Source: Heteroscillospira sp050943935 (GTDB lineage Bacteria > Bacillota > Clostridia > Oscillospirales > Oscillospiraceae). From it: a stretch of DNA of 64,000 nt. The notes under the pieces were generated by a model, which worked only from the letters and a program-made list of their open reading frames with translations, made no database searches and had not been told where the DNA came from. A program made the position numbers and the translations under genes. Position 1 is the stretch's first letter. Every line of letters starts with the position of its first letter. Below, piece by piece: positions 1 through 7,488 of this stretch. Location: positions 114,640 to 178,639 of the forward strand of contig JBMNQC010000004.1 in assembly GCA_050943935.1 (NCBI GenBank). The letters are read 5' to 3'.

Positions 1-1261
1 GGCCGGACAGCTCCTGGGCGAACATCTCAGCGCCGTCCCTCACGAAGTCCAGCTGGGCCTCGGTGAGGCGCTCCCCTGTTTTAAGCTCGTATTTTTCAAA
101 GCGCACGAACTCGGCGCAGAGCCAGTCGCCGGAGGCTATGCGGGAGACTATCTCCCGCTCCTCCGGGCGCAGCTTCTCAGCCAGATGTACGGTGAGCAGT
201 TCGTCCTCCAGCTCGGCGGCGGCGTACAGAAGGCGGCTTTCGCCCTCTATCTTGCATTCCTCCAGATATTTCTCAACGGCGTCAAGCTCCTCATCGGTCA
301 GCTCTATGCCGTATTTATCTGCAAGCACCCGCACGGCGGCATGGTCTTTCAGCCAGTCCATGGCCCGCGCATCTGCGCTCTCAACATCCGCGGTGCTCCA
401 GTCGGTGTCCGCCCAGCGGTTCTCGCCGCAGCTCTCGGAGAGATAGCGGCGAAAATCCACAGCCCAGGGGCCGAGGCTCCAGCTTGTAAGGTATTTTTCA
501 AGCTCCGGGTACTCACTAAGCTGGCTTTCCGCCTCAAGCAGCTCCAGCTCCCTTGTCAGGGCGGCGGTATACAGCCCGGCGGTGACGGTATAGCCGCCTA
601 TGGTCATGACCTCCGTATCCGCGGGCACGAAGAGGCAGCTCATGGCCTCGCTGCCGTCGCCCCGCTTGGGGCGGAAGCTGAGGCGCAGGCTCTCGTCGGC
701 TATGCGGGCAACCATGGCGGCGCACTCGGCGCGGGTGAGAGTGCGGCTGCCCCGGAAGGTACCGTAATCGTCCATACCCGTGAGTATGCCCGCCCGGTAA
801 AAGCGCAGCACAGCCTCATCGGAGCTGTCCGGCAGGCGGTTAACCTCATTTATGGGGTTCAGAAGCCTTGATGGCACAACGGCGTCCATCATCGCTATAA
901 ACTCAGCCCTGGTGCAGGGTGCGTCCATATTTTCGGGCATGGGACATTCCAGCCCGGCCAGATAGTCCACATAGCCCTGATACCATGGCTCAGTACTCTG
1001 AGGCAGCGTCCCGCCTGTGATGCGTGCGTGGAGCCGGGCGGCGAGGGCGGCGCACTGGTAGCCCGTGAGGCTGCCCTCGGTGTCGAACCAGGTGTCGGAC
1101 ACGCCCTCCATAAGCCCCATCTGCCAGCAGACGGAGACATAGTCCCGGGACCAGTGCAGCTCCGCGTCCGCAAAGCCCTTGTCCTCCCGCACCGGCTCCA
1201 TGGCCAGGGCTGAGGATGTGAGCATTGCGGCGCATAGGATAAGTGATATTATTCTGCGCAT
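1..1261 (-). CDS. SLH-domain secreted protein, possibly with SurA-like domain (3' end outside window)
   Basis: This open frame starts at ATG 1261, two bases after the hisS stop, with GAGGGC as ribosome-binding site inside the hisS end. It runs off the window with no stop, so the C-terminus is missing. The N-terminus (MRRIISLILCAAMLTSSALA) is a signal peptide. Residues about 30-190 hold S-layer homology-like repeats, the clearest containing GILTGMDDYGTFRG followed by LTRAECAAMVARI. SLH domains bind pyruvylated secondary cell wall polymer, so the protein is probably displayed on the cell surface. The later part (GGYTVTAGLYTAAL and an acidic helical stretch) recalls SurA/PrsA N-terminal chaperone domains; that assignment is weak. 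It is probably cotranscribed with hisS. Confidence 0.75.
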   Translation of the reverse strand, partial: MRRIISLILCAAMLTSSALAMEPVREDKGFADAELHWSRDYVSVCWQMGLMEGVSDTWFDTEGSLTGYQCAALAARLHARITGGTLPQSTEPWYQGYVDYLAGLECPMPENMDAPCTRAEFIAMMDAVVPSRLLNPINEVNRLPDSSDEAVLRFYRAGILTGMDDYGTFRGSRTLTRAECAAMVARIADESLRLSFRPKRGDGSEAMSCLFVPADTEVMTIGGYTVTAGLYTAALTRELELLEAESQLSEYPELEKYLTSWSLGPWAVDFRRYLSESCGENRWADTDWSTADVESADARAMDWLKDHAAVRVLADKYGIELTDEELDAVEKYLEECKIEGESRLLYAAAELEDELLTVHLAEKLRPEEREIVSRIASGDWLCAEFVRFEKYELKTGERLTEAQLDFVRDGAEMFAQELSG

Positions 1262-1263
1262 AC

Positions 1264-2625
1264 TCAGCCCTCGCGGATAAGGCTGCCGGAGTTGCGCCGG
1301 TTTACTTCTGCTGTAATAACAGCCGCGGCCTCCTGAGCGGTGTACTGAGCCTGCTCGCCGGTGACAAGATTTTTGAGGCTTATAACGCCCGCGGCTATCT
1401 CGTCCTCGCCCACGAAAGCGGCGAAGGGGATGGCCATTTTATCGGCGTAGGATAGCTTCTGCTTGAATTTTTTCTTTTCGCAGTGGATCTGGGTGCGCAC
1501 GCCTGCCTCACGCAGGGCGGTGGCGGCCTGGATGGCGTAGCTCAGGTCATCGGTCATGGGCAGCACCAGCACGTCGGCGGGGGCGGTGACCATCTCGTCG
1601 GATATGAGTCCCTGTTCGGAGAGCACATAGAACAGTCGGGTGAGGCCTATGGATATACCCACGCCGGGCAGGGTCTTGTCGGTGTAGTAGCCGGCAAGAT
1701 TGTCGTAGCGTCCGCCGGAGCAGACGGAGCCTATCTCCGGGTGGTCCAGCATGGCGGTCTCGTATACGGTGCCGGTGTAGTAGTCCAGTCCCCGGGCTAT
1801 GGTCAGGTCAACGGCAAAGTTTTCCTCGGGCACTCCGAAGCTGGACAGATAGCGGGTCACGGCGGTAAGCTCCTCCAGACCCATGTCGAACAGCTCGTTT
1901 CTGCCGCGGTAGCCCTCCAGAGCCTCGAGCACCTGGGCGTTGGAGCCGGTGATGGCGATAAAGCGCAAAATCTCGTCCGCCTGCTCTGGGGTGAGGCCTA
2001 TCTCATCCTCCACCAGCAGGGCCTTGACCTTATCGGCGCCTATCTTGTCCAGCTTGTCCACAGTGCGCATGATATCGCCGCTCTTTTCGGTGAGGCCCAG
2101 CATGGCATAGAAGCCGTTGAGTATCTTGCGGTTGTTCACCCGGATGCAGAAGCGGCGCAGGCCCAGGGCGCTGAAGGTGCGGTAAATGACGGAGGGTATC
2201 TCAGCCTCGTTTATTATGCTCAGGCTGCCGTCGCCGATGATGTCTATATCCGCCTGATAGAACTCCCGGAAGCGGCCGCGCTGGGCACGCTCGCCCCGAT
2301 ACACCTTGCCTATCTGATAGCGGCGGAAGGGGAAGGAGAGCTGGCCGTAATTCAGGGCCACATACTTGGCCAGAGGCACGGTCAGGTCAAAGCGCAGGGC
2401 CAGGTCGCTGTCGCCCTTCTGAAAGCGATATATCTGCTTTTCGGTCTCGCCGCCGCCCTTGGCAAGCAGCACCTCGGCGGACTCTATTACGGGGGTGTCC
2501 AGAGCGGTAAAGCCATAGAGCGCATAGGTCTCGCGCAGCTTTTCCATAAAGCGCTCCATCTGGGCTTGCTGCCTGGGGAGAAGCTCCATAAAGCCGGAGA
2601 GCGTGCGGGGTTTGATTCTTTCCAT
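1264..2625 (-). CDS. hisS: Histidyl-tRNA synthetase
   Basis: A 453-residue class II aminoacyl-tRNA synthetase that charges tRNA-His in the cytoplasm. The sequence shows motif 2 (RYQIGKVYRGERAQRGRFREF), the histidine-binding signature LTIARGLDYYTGTVYE and the motif 3 region GVGISIGLTRLF, followed by an anticodon-binding domain (VLVLPM to the end). The start chosen is ATG 2625, with AAAGGAAC about 8 bases upstream; an in-frame TTG at 2643 has no such site. It lies downstream of a T-box leader, so expression should respond to uncharged tRNA. The SLH gene follows two bases later. Length and motifs are normal for the family. Confidence 0.97.
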   Translation of the reverse strand: MERIKPRTLSGFMELLPRQQAQMERFMEKLRETYALYGFTALDTPVIESAEVLLAKGGGETEKQIYRFQKGDSDLALRFDLTVPLAKYVALNYGQLSFPFRRYQIGKVYRGERAQRGRFREFYQADIDIIGDGSLSIINEAEIPSVIYRTFSALGLRRFCIRVNNRKILNGFYAMLGLTEKSGDIMRTVDKLDKIGADKVKALLVEDEIGLTPEQADEILRFIAITGSNAQVLEALEGYRGRNELFDMGLEELTAVTRYLSSFGVPEENFAVDLTIARGLDYYTGTVYETAMLDHPEIGSVCSGGRYDNLAGYYTDKTLPGVGISIGLTRLFYVLSEQGLISDEMVTAPADVLVLPMTDDLSYAIQAATALREAGVRTQIHCEKKKFKQKLSYADKMAIPFAAFVGEDEIAAGVISLKNLVTGEQAQYTAQEAAAVITAEVNRRNSGSLIREG

Positions 2626-2667
2626 TTTTTCTGTTCCTTTCAACTCATCTTACATATCATCTTACAT

Positions 2668-2895
2668 AAAAAAATACAGTCGTCCCCCAATTGGGACGAC
2701 TGTATTGCAATCGTGGTACCACCCAAGTTCGGCGCGCAGCGCCCTCGGTGCGCTCCTTAAAGCGGAGCTGACTGCGATTTCGGCCTAAGCCTTATACGCC
2801 GGCTCACAGGCTGTCTTCACCGGAGCTTGGACCGGAGCGCTCTCAGTCGCGGCGCTCTTCCCTGTAAGCCCTGAACAATCCGGTTACTCCTGCCT
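2668..2895 (-). promoter_or_regulatory. T-box riboswitch leader of hisS
   Basis: Reading the minus strand, the T-box motif TGGGTGGTACCACG (2725-2712) is followed by an intrinsic terminator: arms CAGTCGTCCC and GGGACGACTG joined by a short loop, then seven T residues (2706-2664). Antiterminator pairing of this motif with the CCA end of uncharged tRNA is the family mechanism. The segment back to the mgsA-like stop at 2898 is GC-rich and structured, but I could not place a standard Stem I or a histidine specifier codon with confidence. The leader starts right after the upstream gene, so the true 5' end is uncertain. Confidence 0.88.
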
Positions 2896-2897
2896 GC

Positions 2898-3314
2898 TCA
2901 CTGCCTTCTTGCCCTATCTCTGGAGGTGACTATATCGCGCCAGTCCAGATCGCCGCGCTTCAGACCCTGGATAAGGACCTCCGCCGTGGCTACATTGGAT
3001 GCAAAAGGTATATTGTAAGTATCGCACATACGCGCTATTTCGTTCACTCCGCTGCAGTCGGTACGTCCGCTGGCGTCGCAGAAATAGAGCACCAGGTCTA
3101 TCTCGTTATAGGCTATTCTGGCGCCTATCTGCTGTATGCCGCCCTGGTCGCCGCTGAAATACTGAGTAACCGGCAGGCCGGTAGCGTCACTCACCAGATG
3201 CGCCGTCGTTCCGGTGGCACAGATGTTATGACTGGCTAAAATGCCGCAGTAGGCAATACAGAACTGAACCATCAGCTCCTTTTTACCGTCGTGGGCCATC
3301 AATGCTATATTCAT
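2898..3314 (-). CDS. Methylglyoxal synthase-like protein lacking expected catalytic residues
   Basis: A 138-residue MGS-like domain protein. Its N-terminus (MNIALMAHDGKKELM), the phosphate-binding ATGTT loop and the C-terminal NIPFASNVATAEVLIQGL match clostridial methylglyoxal synthases, which convert dihydroxyacetone phosphate to methylglyoxal. The active-site segment is altered. The family GGDQQ motif reads GGIQQ, removing the catalytic aspartate, and the usual DPL...PHxPD segment with the catalytic histidine reads DASGRTDCSG. It may therefore be inactive or act on something else. The ribosome-binding site is GAAGGTGAG before ATG 3314. It lies after mrdA, a place often held by mgsA in Clostridia, and before the hisS T-box. 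Confidence 0.8.
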   Translation of the reverse strand: MNIALMAHDGKKELMVQFCIAYCGILASHNICATGTTAHLVSDATGLPVTQYFSGDQGGIQQIGARIAYNEIDLVLYFCDASGRTDCSGVNEIARMCDTYNIPFASNVATAEVLIQGLKRGDLDWRDIVTSRDRARRQ

Positions 3315-3434
3315 ATCGGTCGCTCACCTTCTATATTAATTATTATTCAGAATGTCATTATACACGATTCACACCAAAATCGCAACGAGAAATTTTGAAA
3401 TTTTGTGTGAAGAAAGCATAAATCGTCAAAACTC

Positions 3435-5525
3435 TCACTTCAAAAGGCTCATCTCCGTCTCCAGAGTGACGGTGCTGTTCTTAAAGCTGAAGTAATAGTC
3501 CAGCACATTGCGCGCTATCTCGGCTATTGCAGAACCGGCGCCGCCCTTTTCAACGGCCACACAAATGGCTATCTCTGGATTCTCGGCGGGGGCATAACAG
3601 ACGAACACACCGTTGTTGGTTACCTTTTCACCCATTTGGGCCGTACCTGTCTTGGCAGCCACCTTCACCGGATAGTTGCCGAAGGTCTCATAAGCAGTAC
3701 CCATAACGCTGTTCGCAACGGCGTACATACCGTCGGTTACGGCCTTGAAATACTCGGGCTTGGCGTCTACGGTACTGAGTACCTCCCGCTGACGGTCATA
3801 AAGGCTCTCGGAATAGCCGTAGTTTCGCACGGATTTCAGCATGCTGCAGCTGTACCGGGTGCCGCCGTTTGCCAGCGTGGCGGTGTAGTTTGCCAGCTGC
3901 AGCGGTGTGAACTGATGCCAGCCCTGGCCTATGGCCGCCTGCAGGGTATCGCCCAGATACAGGGGCTCGCCCAGCAAGTTCATTTTGAACTCCTCGGTAG
4001 TCAATGTGCCCTCGGACTCCACCAGCTCTATTCCGGTGGGCTCGCCGAGGCCGAATTCCCTGGTATATTTATTTATCCGGTCTATGCCCAGAAAGTCGCC
4101 CACGGTGTAGAAAAAGTAGTTGCAGGAGACCTCCACGGCGCCTGTGACGTTTATGGTGCCGTGGGTTCCCTTGCCGTATATCCAGCATCGGGGGGCGTAG
4201 CCCTGGTCGGCATATTTTGTAAACTCCAGCTCGTCGGTGATAGTTGTTGTGGGAGTTATTATTCCCTCGTTCAGCGCCGCTATGGCAACGGCGGGCTTGA
4301 ATGTGGAGCCGGGGGCGTAGATACCGTTCAGCGCGCGGTTGAACAGGGGATTATTCTCGTCCTCCAGCAGCTCGTTCCAGTCCTCCATAACAGAGGACAG
4401 GTCGAAGGTGGGATAGCTGGCCACAGCCAGCGGCTCGCCGGAATCAACCTTTACAACGGCTATGCCGCCGCCGGTTATAAGCTGCTTTATATCCTCGGTC
4501 TGGCCCAGGGCCTCAAACTCCGCGTTGTCCACCTCACGCTGGGCGTTTTCCTCCGCAATATAGGAAGACAGCGCCTGCTCGGCGGCCTCTTGAAGGCCTA
4601 TGTCTATGGTGAGATATACATGGTTGCCCGGCTCCGGCTCCTCTGTATACACGGTGCTTGTAACCACGCCTGTGGCTGTTTTTGTTATCCTCGCCTCGCC
4701 GTCAGAGCCGTGGAGATAGCTTTCAAACGCTCTCTCCACGCCGTCCTGACCCACCTGGGCGTCCATATCGTAGCCCTCCTTGCGGTAGACCTCGTACTGT
4801 TCCGGGCTCATATCGTTAATATAGCCCAAAATATGGCTGGCGTAGTCGGTTTTGTATTCGCGGATATAGGAAACCTCCACATCAAAGCCGGGCAGATTGC
4901 TCTCCAGCAGCTTGGTGATAAGGTCTATACCCACATCCTCTGCGAAAATATACGGTGCGGTGGGCACGTCGTAGCGGCCGTTGAGCTCATAGCGCACTCC
5001 GGCTATAAGGCGGCTCTGGCGGCCGTCGTAGCTGGGGTCTATGTCGTAGCGGCTGCGGCAGTAAGCCAGCAGTTCCACGGCGCTGGTGTCCTCCGGCAGC
5101 TCTTTGGCAGCCAGATAGCCCTTCAGGAAGTAGCTCTGGAGGCTGGTCATATTTGAAACATACTCAAAAGGCGCCTCCATGGTCACGGGCATGGTGTCCG
5201 TGTGCTTCTCGCCGTAGCTCTCGCATATCTCTATGAGCTGCAGGATGATGGCGTTGGGGTCCTCCTGTTCAAACAGCTCGTCGGTATCCAGCACTATGTT
5301 GCTGCACGCCCGGTTGGAAACCAGCAGCCGTCCGTAGCGGTCCAGTATGTCGCCTCTGGCGGCCTTTACTGTTTTTGTTGTAGGTATGGAATTGGTACTG
5401 CTCTCATAGTAGGCCGCACCGTCCACTATCTGCAGCTTATACAGAGTGACAAGGTACAGGCCCAGCAGCAGAGCCAGGAGCAGACTCAAAAAGCCCAGTC
5501 TGCCGCGGCTGAAAAATCTGTCCAT
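3435..5525 (-). CDS. mrdA: Penicillin-binding protein 2 (elongation transpeptidase)
   Basis: A 696-residue class B penicillin-binding protein that cross-links peptidoglycan during cell elongation, anchored by one N-terminal membrane helix (about residues 11-29). A PBP dimerisation domain follows, then a transpeptidase domain with the three active-site motifs: STFK in GIYAPGSTFKPAVA, SCN in VEVSCNYFFYTVGD, and KTG in VKVAAKTGTAQMG. The start at ATG 5525 follows GAAAGGACC. It is the last gene of the cluster U32 - maf - mreC - mreD - mrdA. No rodA, the usual glycosyltransferase partner, is visible in the window. Confidence 0.95.
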   Translation of the reverse strand: MDRFFSRGRLGFLSLLLALLLGLYLVTLYKLQIVDGAAYYESSTNSIPTTKTVKAARGDILDRYGRLLVSNRACSNIVLDTDELFEQEDPNAIILQLIEICESYGEKHTDTMPVTMEAPFEYVSNMTSLQSYFLKGYLAAKELPEDTSAVELLAYCRSRYDIDPSYDGRQSRLIAGVRYELNGRYDVPTAPYIFAEDVGIDLITKLLESNLPGFDVEVSYIREYKTDYASHILGYINDMSPEQYEVYRKEGYDMDAQVGQDGVERAFESYLHGSDGEARITKTATGVVTSTVYTEEPEPGNHVYLTIDIGLQEAAEQALSSYIAEENAQREVDNAEFEALGQTEDIKQLITGGGIAVVKVDSGEPLAVASYPTFDLSSVMEDWNELLEDENNPLFNRALNGIYAPGSTFKPAVAIAALNEGIITPTTTITDELEFTKYADQGYAPRCWIYGKGTHGTINVTGAVEVSCNYFFYTVGDFLGIDRINKYTREFGLGEPTGIELVESEGTLTTEEFKMNLLGEPLYLGDTLQAAIGQGWHQFTPLQLANYTATLANGGTRYSCSMLKSVRNYGYSESLYDRQREVLSTVDAKPEYFKAVTDGMYAVANSVMGTAYETFGNYPVKVAAKTGTAQMGEKVTNNGVFVCYAPAENPEIAICVAVEKGGAGSAIAEIARNVLDYYFSFKNSTVTLETEMSLLK

Positions 5526-5545
5526 TTGCAGGTCCTTTCAAACGC

Positions 5546-6058
5546 TCAGTCCAGCGCTCTCGCGGCGAGGGCGCGGCACGGATAATAAAATACGAAAACA
5601 AACGGGGTGGAATACAGCGTCTGTAAAAGCGCCACCCTCAGCATAGCCATAAGCTCGCCGTCGTACAGCACCAGCACCCGCAGGGCCTGGGCCAGGGCGC
5701 ACAGCAGCAGGGCGCATAGGCAGGCGAAAAAGAACGCCACCGGCCGGCGGCTGAGGAGGAATCTCTCCCCCGCCGTAGCAAGAAAGCCTATGAAAGGCAT
5801 GAGTATGGTAAACAGCACCTGCGTCTCGGCAAACATGGCGTCCGAGAGCATGCCGCAGGCCAGACCGAAGCCCATGCCCCACCAGCCGCCCTGGAGCATC
5901 CCCAGGGCCACCGGAAATATGGGCAGTATCATGGCCCGCACGCCGAACAGGCTTATACGGGACAGTACCGTCTCCTGTACCAGCAGGGCCAGCAGCATTA
6001 TGCCGGAATAGATAAGAGCGCGGCGGAGCTTATCCAGATCTATTACTTCAAGCAGCAT
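5546..6058 (-). CDS. mreD: Rod shape-determining protein MreD
   Basis: A 170-residue integral membrane protein with about five hydrophobic segments, typical of MreD. Family features include the segment GGWWGMGFGLACGMLSD near the middle. MreD works with MreC, the MreB cytoskeleton and PBP2 in lateral wall synthesis. The start at ATG 6058 is preceded by AAGGAGAGG; a longer upstream open frame overlaps mreC and has no ribosome-binding site. It lies 10 bases after mreC and 20 bases before mrdA, consistent with one operon. Confidence 0.88.
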   Translation of the reverse strand: MLLEVIDLDKLRRALIYSGIMLLALLVQETVLSRISLFGVRAMILPIFPVALGMLQGGWWGMGFGLACGMLSDAMFAETQVLFTILMPFIGFLATAGERFLLSRRPVAFFFACLCALLLCALAQALRVLVLYDGELMAMLRVALLQTLYSTPFVFVFYYPCRALAARALD

Positions 6059-6068
6059 TGCCCTCTCC

Positions 6069-6917
6069 TTACTCCACGACCTCAAAGGCCGTGACCACAA
6101 ACACCTGGGATACCGTATCCAGGTCGCAGCTGGGGCGCAGCACTCCATAGGGCATCTGGCCGCCCGCCTCGGTGAGTACGGACTCTATATAGCCCACCAC
6201 CAGCCCCTGGGGGAAGGCTCCGCCCCGTCCGGAGGTGAGCACCACATCCTCCTCAAGGAGGCTGGTGCCCTCAGTCATGTGAAAGAGCTTGCATCTGCCC
6301 TCCTGCATCAGGGCGAAATCGCCTATGGCCATGGCCGCGTTTCCGGCCTCGCCAACCAGCACGCCCACGTTTGTGTCCACATCTATGACGGTTTTGACAT
6401 TTGCCCAGTTGTCGCCCAGCTCGGAGATCTGTCCCACCAGTTCACCTGCCTCAGTCACCACGGGCATGCCCACGGCTATGCCGGCGCTCTCGCCCTTGCT
6501 GATGGTGAAGCTGCTGGACCAGTTGGAGCTGTTCCAGTTCACCACGCGGGCGGACTCAAAGGTGAAGTCGGAGTGCTTCTGCTTCAGGTTCAGCAGCTCC
6601 CGGAGCTTCTCGTTCTCCTCCACAGCCTCGGCGCCTCTTCTGGCCTCCTCCTGTGCCTCGGTCAGCTGGGCCTTCAGCGCCTCGTTCTCAGCCTGGAGCT
6701 TGTCATATTCATAGATATAGCCGTACAGGCTCTCGAACCAGTCTATCACCGTACTGACGGCGCCCTGAAGCGGAGCCTTTATAACGCCGGCGGTGTTTGT
6801 AACAACGCCCGCCTTGCCCTGCAGAAAATGCGCGCTGACGCCCACGATGAGCACCACACACAGCACCATGGCCAGCAGCCGCGTTCCGTATCTGCGGAGA
6901 AATTTTTTGAAATTCAA
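6069..6917 (-). CDS. mreC: Rod shape-determining protein MreC
   Basis: A 282-residue bitopic membrane protein. A short basic cytoplasmic start (MNFKKFLRRYGTR) precedes a transmembrane helix, then a coiled coil (about residues 70-115, rich in EALKAQLTEAQEEA) and two beta-barrel domains with GMPVVTEAGELVGQI and GGAFPQGLVVGYI. It is the periplasm-side scaffold that activates PBP2. The start is TTG 6917, overlapping the maf TGA by four bases (TTGA), which implies translational coupling. No better in-frame start is present. No mreB gene is adjacent in this window. Confidence 0.92.
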   Translation of the reverse strand: MNFKKFLRRYGTRLLAMVLCVVLIVGVSAHFLQGKAGVVTNTAGVIKAPLQGAVSTVIDWFESLYGYIYEYDKLQAENEALKAQLTEAQEEARRGAEAVEENEKLRELLNLKQKHSDFTFESARVVNWNSSNWSSSFTISKGESAGIAVGMPVVTEAGELVGQISELGDNWANVKTVIDVDTNVGVLVGEAGNAAMAIGDFALMQEGRCKLFHMTEGTSLLEEDVVLTSGRGGAFPQGLVVGYIESVLTEAGGQMPYGVLRPSCDLDTVSQVFVVTAFEVVE

Positions 6918-7486
6918 ATCAAATCAACACCCAATCTGCCCAATATGACGCCCAGCCGGCACAGCGGCAGGCCCATCACGTTATAGTAATCTCCGGTTAT
7001 CCCGCTTACGAAATAACCGCCCTTACCCTGTATGCCGTAGGCTCCGGCCTTGTCCATACATTCACCCGAGTCCGCGTAGGCGCTTATCTCCCGCCCGGTC
7101 ATCTGGCGGAAGCGGACGGCGGTCTCCTCGTATTCGCACACGCTCTGCCCCCGGCATTTCACCGCAAGCCCGGTGAACACCCGGTGCTCCCGCCCGGAGA
7201 GACTGCCGAGCATGGACACGGCCTCCTCCCGCGTACGGGGCTTGCCCAGTATCTTTCCCTCCGCCGCCACAACGGTGTCGGCGGCTATTATCAGGTCCTC
7301 CGGGCCGTATAGGGCGGCCACCTCGGAGCATTTGCCTGCGGCCAGAGCCATAACGGTCTGTTCGGGGCCTGCTCCGGGAGGAATTATCTCCTCGCCCACG
7401 GCGGGGTGTATGGTCAGGTTCTTTACTCCCAGCATTTCCAGCAGCTCACGCCGCCGGGGTGAGCCGGAGGCCAGTATAATACGCAT
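6914..7486 (-). CDS. maf: Maf-family nucleotide pyrophosphatase
   Basis: A 190-residue Maf/YhdE-type nucleoside triphosphate pyrophosphatase. The family start is clear (MRIILASGSPRRRELLEMLG), as are the conserved IIAADTVV and LGKPRTREEA motifs and the later GAYGIQGKG motif. Such enzymes hydrolyse dTTP/UTP or modified nucleotides, and the gene often sits beside mreBCD. The start at ATG 7486 (with GGAGTG upstream) is preferred over a longer frame that overlaps the U32 gene. It begins two bases after the U32 stop and overlaps the mreC start by four bases. Confidence 0.94.
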   Translation of the reverse strand: MRIILASGSPRRRELLEMLGVKNLTIHPAVGEEIIPPGAGPEQTVMALAAGKCSEVAALYGPEDLIIAADTVVAAEGKILGKPRTREEAVSMLGSLSGREHRVFTGLAVKCRGQSVCEYEETAVRFRQMTGREISAYADSGECMDKAGAYGIQGKGGYFVSGITGDYYNVMGLPLCRLGVILGRLGVDLI

Positions 7487-7488
7487 TG

